Counted from the first letter of the stretch, positions 11,793 to 23,390 are shown. The stretch is 64,000 nucleotides of DNA from Papilionanthe hookeriana x Papilionanthe teres (GCA_022702705.1 CM040427.1:17197625-17261624); one strand, 5' to 3'. Notes: generated by a model not told the origin, from the sequence alone. Made by a program: numbers and translations.

Positions 11793-13244
11793 ATGTCGAA
11801 CGGGCGGTTGGTCCCGAACTTTAGAAATGGCGTAAGCCTTGCACTCGATGAAAAGAGGGTGAAAGATGGAGCGATAATAGAGATTGACTCGGACTTCGCA
11901 CCGGCGGGCCCGCGATACGAGGAAAGTGGCCGGGTCCCGATTGACCGAGAGGAGCCGCCCGGTCGGACGATAATGAAAGTGGGTGGCCCAAGCCACCGAT
12001 CCGATGAGCAAGAAAAGAAAAACAAACAACGAAGAAGACAAGAGAATCAAATGCGTAGTCGCTACGGCGGAGAGGCGAGCTTGTCGGCGCCGCGCCCACG
12101 GAAATTCGGGAAGTACGAAGAGCTACTCTCACGACGAACTCGGCGAAGAAACAAAAATCGCCGTATCCGCAAGATGTTAACTAAACTAGCGAGCGGACCG
12201 GCGCGACGAGGCGATTGCTTCTTGCCGGTACATATACTTCGAGGATACCGGTTCGCTAGGAACTCGAAGAAAGGAGGCCGGCTCCGAGGATAATAGAAGA
12301 GACCGGGGAAGTCTCGAGAAGATCGAAGAAGGAAGGCTACCACGCCACCGGATAAAGCCACCGGTAATGCATGACCTTGTTGCGAAGCAACCCGGAGGAC
12401 GTCCCGACGGAGACCATCCACGAGGAGCCGAGGTATGCGGGGAGAACGCGAAGGGATTGAACCATATATCCCACGAGTACGTCACTAGGCCTCGCCATTT
12501 GCGGATTATTCCGAATACGAGCTAGAAAGAATGCGAGAAAGTCGAGAAGAAAACTTTTGAATACTTCGAGAGAATCGGAGGCGAGGAGGATCGATATACT
12601 TAGAAGGCCTCGAGCTACATACAGACGTGTTCTCAGAATACGAACAACAACAAATCGTGGATTGCATCCGGGATTTGAAAAGAATGGGTCGAGCAGGTCG
12701 CCTAAGAGAAAACACTTACTCATAACCCCGGAGATGGATGCCAGGAAAGGGTAGAATTACAATACAATGTGGATGCTGCTACGACTTCGCGGAAGACGGA
12801 AGGGAAACCCACGGGGATACTCCGACATGGCCGGGTAGATCCGATGCCATTAGTCATCAAAAGGATGGTAAAAAGAATGATAGCATGGAGGGTATTGCCG
12901 GCGGATTGCATACCCGACGGTTGCATCATTAACATTTACAAGAAGGGTGATCGCATACCCCCGCACATAGATCACCACGACTTTGTCGGACCTTTACGCA
13001 CGGTTTTTTTACGAACGAGTGTAATATCATGTTCGGATCCGACCTCCGGATAGCGAGGCCCGGGTGAGTTCCGAGGGCCGATAAAGATACCATTACCGGT
13101 AGGTTCCGTCATGATACTCAAGAGCGACGGAGCGGATGTCGCTAAACATTGCATACGGGAGTACCAATGAAGCGGATCTCGGTTACTTTTAGAAGGATGG
13201 ATGACGGGAAAGCACCTTACCACTTCCAGCCGGACCGGAGCTAG
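11793..13244 (+). pseudogene. AlkB-type 2OG-Fe(II) dioxygenase ORF carried by the retrotransposon (ALKBH9/10-like)
   Basis: The N-terminal part (11793-12293) is an open, charged, arginine-rich frame of unknown family. From about 12480 the text follows plant ALKBH9/ALKBH10 RNA demethylases: GLELHTDVFSEYEQQQIVD (12606-12662), WMPGKGRITIQCGCCYDF (12735-12788), PDGCIINIYKKGDRIPPHID with HxD at 12964-12972, ECNIMFGSDL, IPLPVGSVMIL, DVAKHC with the distal iron-binding H at 13147-13149, and KRISVTFRRMD with the 2OG-binding arginine. Lesions are a frameshift near 12597, stop TAA at 12723, and frameshifts near 12795, 13005, 13063 and 13165. The family removes methyl groups, notably m6A, from RNA. It lies between integrase and the 3' UTR inside the element, so it is element-borne. 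Its role for the element is inference. Confidence 0.9.
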
Positions 13245-14107
13245 AGAGTCTCCGGCCTTACGAGCCGTGAGTTACATGGAAAATATCACACCTCCGACGT
13301 ACATCCATACGGCATCCTTGCCGAGGATGGCTTGGAAGGTGATGTTATTGACCATGTATCTCACTATTCAGACATGGATTTTTAATAGATACCTTTTTGG
13401 ATGGATCGACAAAGATCATACATAGTCCGTTTTGAGTCTATATGGATTGTATGAGATGTATTCCGGATCGAGTTGTATGATGTATCTTGACATGATTGGA
13501 ATGAAAGTGACCATGTCACATTTTTGGCCTTCACCTCTTTTGTGCGAGTTGATTGGGAAACGCCATTAAAGTTAAATGAACTTCGAACAAAGAACAGAAA
13601 AGAAACAAAAAGAATAAAAGAAAAACTTTCCTTAAAAATCTAAAAAAAAATGATGAACTCCAAATTCACATGAACATTAAATGAACGATAAATCGTTAAA
13701 GGACAAACAAGATGAACACAAATTTTAAATCAAAAATTCAAATTCAACCTCCCAGATCTCAAATCAAATCTCAATCAAATTCAGACTCAACCCTCCAAAT
13801 CTGAAATCCAATCCGTTCTACTCTCTCCTTTGTCTAGGATGGAAGCGGTCGATTCCATTGACATGGAGCCACGAGGTTTTCGATTCGGATCTAGTGGCGA
13901 GGAATTGTATCTAATCCAAACCAGCAACTTTCAATCAACTCTTTTGAATGGGATATGTAGCATCTACATATTCCCTCCTAATCTATTTCCTTCCATGAAA
14001 ATCTTTCACAACTTTCATGAAATTCTCGAAACACCAAAATTCCACACTTTTCAAATCAACACTACAAATCTTTGCAAAATCAATTACCATTCAAATTCAA
14101 ACTTTTT
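13245..14107 (+). other. 3' non-coding region of the Tat element, before the tandem array
   Basis: No conserved protein is seen here. Short open frames at 13201-13425 and 13830-14228 match nothing recognised, and the second runs into the repeat array. The sequence becomes AT-rich from about 13560. It is probably the 3' UTR downstream of the AlkB-like ORF. Confidence 0.55.
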
Positions 14108-14860
14108 GGGGTTGAGGATTTTACATCCGAGACTGCATTGCTTTAGGTTCTTTCCCTATCGCAATGAAATACATCAAAATCAAACTTTTGGGGTTGAGGA
14201 TTTTACATCCGAGACTGCATTGCTTTAGGATTCTTTCCCTATTGCAATGAAATACATCAAAATCAAACTTTTGGGGTTGAGGATTTTACATCCGAGATCG
14301 CATTGCCTTAGGATTCTTTCCTATTGCAATGAAATACATCAAAATCAAACTTTTGGGGTTGAGGATTTTACATCCGAGACTGCATTGCTTTAGGATTCTT
14401 TCCCTATCGCAATGAAATACATCAAAATCAAACTTTTGGGGTTGAGGATTTTACATCCGAGACTGCATTGCCTTAGGATTCTTTCCTTATCGCAATGAAA
14501 TACATCAAAATCAAACTTTTGGGGTTGAGGATTTTACATCCGAGACTGCATTGCTTTAGGATTCTTTCCATATTGCAATGAAATACATCAAAATTAAACT
14601 TTTGGGGTTGAGGATTTTACATCCGAGACTGCATTGCTTTAGGATTCTTTCCCTATCGCAATGAAATACATCAAAATCAAATTCTTGGGGTTGAGGATTT
14701 TACATCCGAGATTGCATTTCTTTAGGATTCTTTCCCTATTGCGATGAAATACATCAAAATCGAAACTCTTGAGGTTAAGGATTTTACATCCAATACCGCA
14801 TTGCTACGAGATCTCTTCTCATTGTAATGATTCAATCCAATCAATTCAATTTTCTTTTGA
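14108..14860 (+). repeat. 82-83 bp tandem array in the 3' UTR of the Tat element
   Basis: GGGGTTGAGGATTTTACATC recurs at 14108, 14190, 14273, 14355, 14438, 14521, 14604 and 14687, then in degraded form at 14771. The unit is 82-83 bases and there are about nine copies. Tandem repeats between the last ORF and the 3' LTR are characteristic of Tat/Ogre elements and can seed satellite DNA. Confidence 0.95.
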
Positions 14861-15229
14861 GGTTGAAGATGTTACATCTAAAACCACAAAATTCCAATTT
14901 TCATTTCAAGTTCAAATCCCTTCAAATTAATTTTAAATCAAACTTCAATCTAAATTGAAACTCAAAGTAAAATCTGAATTTACACATCAAAATTTAAACT
15001 AAAACAACATGAAATCTAAATCGAAATTCCCAGGATCATGTGATTTGGGATTCACCTCCTTTTCCTTTCCCAGCGAGAGTTCGGGAATCTCCGGTCTCGG
15101 GCGGAAACTCTTACACTTCGTCCTAAGTTTGTCACTTGGATATCCGTGTTGGTTTTGTTGATCGCTTCGGTCAACGCCGATACACGCGGTGTGCTTAGGT
15201 TAGCACACCACACCTATTGGGGGTCCATT
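14861..15229 (+). other. 3' UTR end and polypurine-tract region of the Tat element
   Basis: No gene is seen. The stretch ends TTGGGGGTCCATT directly before the LTR start. A short G run a few bases from TGTTGA is the usual form of the plus-strand primer in this lineage, though here the purine tract is interrupted by TCC. Confidence 0.6.
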
Positions 15230-17590
15230 TGTTGACCTCATTTTTGATGAGGTCTTCTCTTCTTCTCTTTAGTACTTAGGATCTAGCCTTAGGCTTTTCT
15301 TTTGGCTTGTCTAGAGGATTAGAATCGGGACCCACCACTTAGAAATTCAAACCACTTCTTAACTCCCTGCAAACCCCACAATTTCTGATTGTAGACCCCT
15401 AATCACCTAGAGGGTTGAAATCGAATGTGGAAGTTTAAAGGACGAGTTCCTATAGGACTCTTTGGCCTTAGGACTACCCTGGGTGGCCTGGTCTGGTGAA
15501 GGGGCTGACTTACACACACATTACACTTATACACTACACTTTCACACACCTCCTAAAACCACACCCATACCCAATTTGACCTCCTAACTCATGCAGGTGA
15601 TTCACATGGATGGTCTTTAACCCCCAAGCCGCTTGGTAAGAGGTTAGGAACAACATAGTGAATGCGCCAAATGAGTCCTCTCATGGCTCATATGGGCTTG
15701 ATATGGCTTCATGGCTCAACCAAAATGATTTCATTCCACTTACATTTACCCAATCTTCGATTTTCTAAATTTTCTATTTTTGACCCAGGGACCCAGGCCA
15801 CTTCTTACCCAAAACCTTGAAATTACCCAAATTTTTCAAAATTTCCAAATCACCAAAAATTCCTCAAAAACAATCCCAAACATTCCAACATTACTCAAAT
15901 TGATCATTCATAGCCAAAAATACCAAAAATTCCAAAAATACCTCCCAATACCCTCCAAATACCCAAAATGCCCCTCTTGACCCAAAAAACCCAAAAATTC
16001 AGAAAATTCCCAGAAAATTCCAGAAAATCCCAAATATTCCCAATTTCATTTTGTTCAACTACACCATGGGCCAATTTTGTCAATTTACCCCACTTTTGTC
16101 AAAATCCCCAATTTGACCCATTTTAACCCAAAGTAAACCCAATGTCAAACCAAACCTACCCAATTGACCCAAATTCTGGTCCAATTCAATTCTAAACTTC
16201 AATTCAACATCCCCAACACCAATCTAGACCAAATCCAAGCCCAATTTGATTGACATTTGAGTCGATTTCACTTTAGACCTTAAAGCCCGATTTGGACCCA
16301 TGACCCAAACTTAGCTCGAACTCACCCGATTCAACACCAATTAACCCCAAATCTTTTCTAAACCTTCCCTAACATCCCCACAAACAAAACACTAACATGA
16401 TTTGCCCAAAATTTAGACCCAAACCCCACTCAAATTCAACCCAAAGCTAAAAAAAAACCCAATTTTGACCTAAACCCAAACCTAACCCAAATAAGCTCAA
16501 ACCCCAAAATCAAAACCCCAACCAAAGCCAAAACCTCTTTGAAACATTCCCATAAACATTTCCCAACATTAATTGTACACCAATTTCAACTCTAGCCCAA
16601 CATTGGCCCAAGTTAGCCCAATTTGACCTACATTGGCCCATTTACCGAAGAGGCCCAAATTCAACCCAATTCAAACCCAAACCACCTCAAATCTATTTCA
16701 AATTACTCATGACATATCCCTAAAGCATACCCAACAATTATTTGGCCCAACCTTTTACAAAAATTCCCATCCATGAACTCATTCTTAAACTTAAAGGCCC
16801 ACTTCCTTAAACCACTTTAAAAGCCCACCCAAGACCATTTCAAAAGCCCAATTTTTCAATCCAAAGCCCACATGACATTTCCCCACATCATCCATTTAAT
16901 CAAAATCACCCCTAAGTTTTAAAATCATCATTAAGCCATTCCAAATTAAGCTTCATGAAAATTCTCCACCAAAATACCAAAATTCCTAAATTCTATTTCC
17001 ATGAAATTGACCAAAGCTTTATCCTAAGCCATGAGCGAAGCCATTTACAAGCCATATGAAGCCATGGAAGGTTTGACATGTGACCAAGCCATTAATGGCA
17101 AAAGGAGGGCCTCCTTTCCTAATCCTTCATTAAGCCTTTTTAACCATAAGCATGTCACACACTAAACCATGCTTAGCCACCTCACCATGGATGGAGACTT
17201 CACCCTCCTTCTCAGTCGACCCAGCTGATTCCCACGACCAAAAATTAGACCATGGGAAGGTGAACCAAGCCCAAACACATGGGTTGACCCAAACCAAGCC
17301 AAAATGGCCTCTTCCCCATTCCATTCCAAGCCATTCCCTTTACACATGGCAAGGCCCGATTGGTCGCACTAAACCCCGACCACGACCACCTGAACAAGAT
17401 GGTGACCGATGCCTGCCGGCCAGCCGCTGAGTCGCCGGAAAACACCATGGCCGAGACCTTGGGAGGAGCCAAAAATTCAATTCTCCTTCGTCGAGCTGCC
17501 TCATGCCCAATGGCCACCATGGTTGTTCTTCCCTTGACCTAGCGGTGATCCCGGTCCTTAAACCCCCACAGGAGGCCCTCCACCCTCTCC

Positions 17591-17598
17591 TATTTAAA
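17591..17598 (+). promoter_or_regulatory. Candidate TATA box of the Tat LTR
   Basis: TATTTAAA is followed by GC-richer leader sequence. The two related solo LTRs have TATA-like words in the corresponding region (32389 and 52006), which supports it as the core promoter of the element. The start site is not mapped. Confidence 0.5.
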
Positions 17599-20277
17599 CA
17601 CCACCCCTCTCGGCCATGAGAGGTGTCGAACCGGACCTTACGGAAACCCCGCCAAAATTGCTCCGGATCACTCTCCATACTTAGAGCGGTTGATCCCCAG
17701 TGACAATTCGCCCTAATCCCCACCAACGGAGCCCGATTTCTCGGCCAAAATCCACCCAAAACCGGGACACTTCTCCACGGTGGGTCAATCCCCAAATTGA
17801 TTGATCCTACACCTTCACCGGACCGAGGGAAGAGGTCCACGGCCAAAGCCCCCTCTCCGGGGCCACCCATCCGTTCCGGACTCCAAGCTTTGTGATCGGG
17901 CTTGGTCGAAATCATACCTGAGACAATTCACCGAGCCCGAGGACTTCATGCGGAGCTTGCTTGGACGCAATCGAAGGTGACACAACCCTCGGATTGAAGC
18001 CACACTTCTGCGAGCAAAGGTATGAGCTAACTCTTTATCCCGAGCTTCACGGAGATTCTCCATTTCAAATGCCTTAATTTCAATGCATGATCACCGTATA
18101 GATGTATTCGTCTCTTCGAGACGAATCCGTAGAATCACGAGAACATGAAAATCTGTTAAGTATTGAGTGAGATATTAGGGATTTAGTGTGGACGGTTCTC
18201 GGGTTAGGAGGCTTGGGGACGATGAACGGATGTCGTTCATTTAATACACGCGCGGACGGACGGCCAGGATCGCATCGGATGAGGAGACGGAACGATACAG
18301 CGGGCCCACGGAGCGCTGAGGTGGACGGCGGCGCCGAATCGGAAGACGACACGCGGCGTCTTCGGAGATGCTCAGGTTGAGTTGGCGCCGCGTGGATAAG
18401 TAGAAAAATAGGTTATTTTTCTATTTATTTAATTCCCTAAACTTCAAAAATTCATAACTTTGTGTAGAAAACTCAGAAAAATAAAATAAAAATACCCTCT
18501 TGCTCAGTGAACAGAGGAGAATAATGTGGAAAAGAAATCACTCAATTTCATTGAGTATTTGATTTTTAATAATTTATTTACTCTCTGCACATTTTTAATT
18601 CTCCATGCATGTATACAATTCACCATGGCATGAGACCATAGGGCTTTTGAAGCCTATGAATTTGGGAATATTCCCTGAATTTTCCAAAGTCGGAAAGCTA
18701 TCCTATGAAGAGTTATTGATTTTTCAACTCTAGGTTGCTAGTTTGAGTATTTTAATTCCAATAATTAGCATATTGTGAAATAAATTCTAGAAAAATTTGG
18801 TGATGTTTATTATGACTAGAGGACCCAGGAAAAATAGGTTTTGAGTTAACTCACTTGGAATAACCCTAATTGGCTTAAACACCCAAAATGGAATTTTAAT
18901 TAATTAGAGATAATCATACATCAAATTGACTTGAAATCAATCCTCCACTGACCTTTAGGATCAGAGGAACCCACTATAAAAGTTTGAAGTCAATTGGACT
19001 TGGTTAGCCCTATCGAATGGGTTGATTAAGCCATTTAGCCAAAATTAAACTTAAAAAATTCATAACTTTCAAAATACTTTTCAAAAATTCACCAAATTGG
19101 TTTTGGAGCCTCTCTAATATCAGGGGAATTTAAGAAAATTAAAATTGCAATTTTCTAAAAAAGTTGATTTTTTGCATTATTTTAATATTTTTAATAATTA
19201 AAAAATAATAAAAATCACAAAAATAATAAAATTCACCAAAATATCACATTTTGAATTTTAATCACATAGGAACAAACCCCATATTTTTCTTAGGTCTCTA
19301 TGATGAGTTATTAAATTTTAAAGCCTTAGGGTAATTTTAAAATTGAAAAAAATGTATTTTCTAGCATTTCCACTAAAATAATTATAATAAATCAAAGAGA
19401 AATTAGAAAATTATAAAAATTGGTTCTCTGATTTCCTTGATATCAGAGAGATTTTTCAAAAATATAAAATTCATTTTTCAACCTTTATTTTATTTTTTAA
19501 ATTAATTAATACTCCAAAACTCAAAATAATTAAAATAAAAAGAATATAATTCAAAAAATCACCAAAATTGGTCCAAGTGGTCCTCTGGTCATTAGGAATG
19601 TCCCATAATTTTCTTAAGGACAGAAACTTCCCCTTGATCATATTATTAAATTTTCCTTGGAAATCCCTATTTTCCACCAAAAATAATTACATAAATAAAT
19701 TAAATACAGAAAAATCACATTTTCTCCTCTAATGTCTTTATTGACATATGAGTGAAGTCACATAAAAATTTCAAATTCATTTAAGCTCAATTTAGTGATT
19801 TATGAAATTATTAAGCTTGAAGGGCAAAATGGTAATTAAAATTTTAACCCTTAATTAAAACTTTAGGCTTAATAAAATGAAAAAGTAAAATATTTGATCT
19901 TAATCTGATTTGGATGATTGAAATTTAAATAATTAACGGGTAGAAACCAACTAAACAATTTAAAAATAATTAAAATAAACCTTAATCAAATAATTAATTA
20001 AATTTGGAAGAATAATAAATTTGGAATTATTAAAATAGGGATGTCATTAGGAAGAGATTTATTCTTTAATTTAAGAATCCCTAAATTAATCCTCTCAATA
20101 ATATTTAATTCCTAATTAAAATGATAGTCCAAATTTAAAATTTAGAATGCTAAAAGACTTAATCATTAAATCAAATTAAAGTTAAATTATCTAAATTAAA
20201 TCCTTTTAAAATTTCAATTAAATTAATACTTTAACAATTAAAATTAAATCATCTTTAAAACATAAAAAATAAAATAT

Positions 20278-20600
20278 TAAATTAAATTAAAATTTAAATT
20301 AAACAAATTAAATAAAATTAAATTAAAACATATTAAATTAAATTAAATTAAATCAAATTGAATTAAATTAAATAAAATTAAATTAAATTAAATTAAATCA
20401 AATTAAATTAAATCAAATTAAATTAAATTAAATTAAATTAAATTAAATTAAATCAAATTAAATCAAATTAAATTAAATTAAATTAAATCATATTATATTA
20501 AATTAACTTAAATTAAATTTAATTAAATTAAACCGCATTAAATTAAATTAAATTAAATTAAATTAAATTGAACTAAATTAAATTAAATTAAATTAAATAT
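20278..20600. repeat. (AAATT)n tract in the 3' LTR
   Basis: This is the counterpart of the tract at 1215-1545, with a different number and order of AAATT, AAATC and AAACA units. Confidence 0.9.
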
Positions 20601-22721
20601 AACATCACACTAAGACATAAAGAATTCAAAAATAAATCTAAAACAACTTGAACACTATTCAAAACTTAAGCCGATTAATTGAAATTAAGTTAAATCATAA
20701 ATCACTTGAACATCGATTTGCCACTCGAATGCTTTTGTTGTCATGACTCCTAAATGGAGTATTAAGTGAAGTGTTACTTCACTTATAGGATATTCAAATG
20801 TCTAGTTCATCGAGCAAGATAACAAAACTTGAACTCCAGGACGATTAATTCATTTGTGTAATTAAATTCTCTTGGACTTAAAATAATCACTAGAAATATT
20901 GAAAAGATGTTTAAGACTCGTCTTAAGCACTTCCTCGATATGATAGGATATTTATAAGAACAATTGAACTTAATTGTTCTTTGATGAAGAAAATCGTCCT
21001 CGAACCAAAATATAAGAACACTAGACGTCATAGGAGGTGACTAGCTATAGGATTAGGAACTTGGTAGAAAACCATAACCCTTCCCTAGCTTTACCAGGAA
21101 CTTGCTTTAAAACCTTAAATATTCTAATTGTGTTTTAAGTGCGGCTTGGGATGACGGGAAGACCCTCAGGTACGCTTTTATTTTATTGCAATTTACCTTA
21201 TGCAATTTATTTAATCGCATCGCACTTAGTTTTCTTGCATGATAAACAAGCTGTTGCATGAAAACCCACACCTTTAGGATAGTCACTAAAAGCTGAAACC
21301 AAAACTAAATTAAAAGTCATTACAAGATAAAATTCACCGCCACAACATTTCAAAATATAAAACAACTTAAAATTTAATCACAAAACGAACAACAAAACTA
21401 CAACTACAACTAAATTAAAACGTCTTGTTGGATGATCGGGAATACCTCGGATGATGTAACTACGTGTTCTTAACGGGATTTCCCACGGTCTAAATGAAAG
21501 TGTGGAACTCATTTAGTTGAGTTTAGCAAATTCATCCGGACTAAGTGAATCCGATAAAAATAACGATGCCGGAAGGATGGAACCGTGGGATCTTAACCGG
21601 TGTTGTTATAATCGACTTTAAGATTTGTTTTAATTAAAACATGAAAAATACTTGGAAATTAAGACCTTCTCTAAACCAAAACACTTCTCTCATCTCTCGA
21701 TTTATGACTTCAAAACTAAACCACTACAACAACAAGGAGCTCGGAGCATGGTGGGCGGCACGGCCATCGTCATCAGCAAAACCCGAGTCTACTTCGACAA
21801 AACTTTCTTAGAATTAAATAATCGAAGCCATAGGACTTCGAGGTAGTTTGCACTAGTGCGACATAAATCCTCAACTCTTCGTTAGGCATTTGCATGATCA
21901 TATCATGTAAATTAAGCCCTAACTAGGTCTTAGGACTCAGAGGTAGTCGTTTGGTACGACATAAACCCTCACATCTTCGAAATTTATTTGTATGATTTTA
22001 TCATACAAATATAAGTTCTAATTAATTAAAATTAGCGAGATCAAAACATTAAATAAACATTAGAAATTTCTGAAATCCGAAGCGAAACAAATAGGATAGT
22101 CGGGAAGTTGCGAGATTCCTCTTGGATCCTCGACTTCTCCTACTTCTCTTCCTTTGGACTCCTAAAATAAAATGTTCCAAATTTGATCTATTCACTATTG
22201 AAATTTCAAAACTCGATCCCTTGAAAACTTAAACTTTGAAATTCTTGAGAGCGAGACTACCGATTATTATCGAGAGTTTTCTTAGGTGATTCCCGTCACT
22301 TAAGATGTACTTAACTATGAGACTGGCCTTTATAGGGAATTTTAAGAACCCGAGTAATATAAACCACTGCTTAATTCATTTATATTAAGCGAGGGAACTT
22401 GTCGGCTTATAAAATTGGTTCGCGGACCAAACGGATGTCACAAATCTCCTAGTTTATTTAATCGAGCCCCATCATCGAGCGATGTGTCTATTCTTCGGGA
22501 TAGATACACGGTTTGTGGTGCGGTGCTCGTTTACATAAACTATTTGGGATGTGAGATCAGTTTGATTTCATATCTTAAAATCTTCAAATTTAAAAAATTA
22601 TTTTTCAAAATCAAATACTACTTTTCAAATTATTTATTTAAATTAAATTAAAAATTCGCCGACAATTTCTGTAGGCGACCCCCTTTTCAAAATAAAACAT
22701 ATAACCTAAAATATGCCGACA

Positions 22722-23390
22722 ATGAGGTCCAAGGGTTTTGAATTTTTGGGTTAATTTGGTCATGTTGACTAATTTTACGGTTAATATTGACCTAATGATC
22801 AATGTGGTCACCTTAGGGTTCTACATTGGACATCATGACCAATGTTGACTTGATTATGTCAGAGGTTGGTCAATGTAGTGGTTATGAGGTAATGGTTTGA
22901 CCATTTTGACCAAATTTGACTATTTACGTCAAGGGTTGATCAATGAGGTCAATGTGATAGTCAAGGGGTTATGAATTGACCATTTTGACCAAATTTGACT
23001 ATTTGGATCAAAGGTTGACCAATTTGGTCAATGTGGTGGTCATTGGGTCAAGGATTGACCAGTTTGACCAAATTTGATCATTAAGGTCAAAGGTTGACCA
23101 GTTTGGTCAATATGGTGGTCATTTGGTCAAGGATTGACCAGTTTGACCAAAGTTGATCATTTGGGTCAAAGCTTGATCAGTTTGGTCATTGTGGTGGTCA
23201 CTGGGTCAAGGATTGACCAGTTTGACCTAGTTTGACCATTTTGGTCAAAGGTCAACTAGTTTGGTTAATGTGGTGGTCATTGGGTCAAGGATTGACGAGT
23301 TTGACTAAAGTTGACCATTTGGGTAAAAGATTGACCAGTTTGGTCAATAGTTGATCAGATCAGGGTTTGTAATTACTGATTTGATCATTT
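22722..23390. repeat. 79 bp tandem array rich in TTGACC / GGTCAA
   Basis: GGATTGACC-type anchors recur at 22893, 22975, 23052, 23131, 23210 and 23289, with spacings of 82, 77, 79, 79 and 79 bases. Each unit contains several TTGACC or GGTCAA words, so the unit has internal substructure. The array begins next to the 3' LTR of the Tat element. TTGAC(C/T) is the core W-box bound by WRKY factors, but function here is not shown. Confidence 0.88.

Larger units (their letters stand above)
1..22721 (+). mobile_element. Giant Ty3/gypsy Tat (Ogre-like) LTR retrotransposon, 5' end cut off by the window
   Basis: Positions 1-3659 repeat at 18993-22721, which marks the two LTRs. Between them lie, in order, a primer binding site, an unrecognised ORF, gag, protease, reverse transcriptase, RNase H, a second RNase H, integrase, an AlkB-like ORF, a tandem-repeat 3' region and the 3' LTR. 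Two RNase H domains, a primer site of the form TGGCGACTCCGCTGGGGA, very long LTRs and 3' UTR tandem repeats are known traits of the Tat/Ogre lineage. The internal region is 11.6 kb, and with two 7.5 kb LTRs the whole element would be about 26.5 kb. All coding parts are broken. Placement in Tat is secure; the exact sublineage is inferred. Confidence 0.93.
15230..22721 (+). repeat. Complete 3' LTR of the Tat element, about 7.5 kb
   Basis: The LTR starts TGTTGACCTCA just after the polypurine region and ends GCCGACA. Its right half (18993-22721) is repeated at 1-3659. The left half contains C-rich sequence (15800-17100), a GC-richer block at 17340-18370 that likely includes the promoter and leader, and AT-rich sequence with an AAATT tract after 18400. 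Several antisense frames up to 191 codons lie in the GC-richer block but match no known family. The first five bases outside are ATGAG; the matching target duplication would lie upstream of the window. Confidence 0.92.

Noticed and set aside
11670..12723. Several minus-strand frames of 90-128 codons opposite the AlkB ORF
   Set aside because: The plus strand carries the recognisable protein blocks. The minus-strand frames arise from its purine-rich codon use.
12480..13244. Idea that the AlkB sequence is an ordinary host ALKBH gene or exon
   Set aside because: It lies between the integrase and the 3' UTR array of one element, in the same orientation, just behind the pol stop, and no introns or host-gene flanks are seen. 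A late insertion of a retrocopy cannot be fully excluded and is listed as a refutation test.
14108..14860. CRISPR-like repeat array
   Set aside because: The 82-83 bp units are contiguous, with no unique spacers, inside a plant retrotransposon. It is a tandem array.
17340..17915. 191-codon minus-strand frame in the 3' LTR
   Set aside because: It lies in the GC-richer promoter/leader part of the LTR and has no recognisable domain. Neighbouring frames on both strands are also open.
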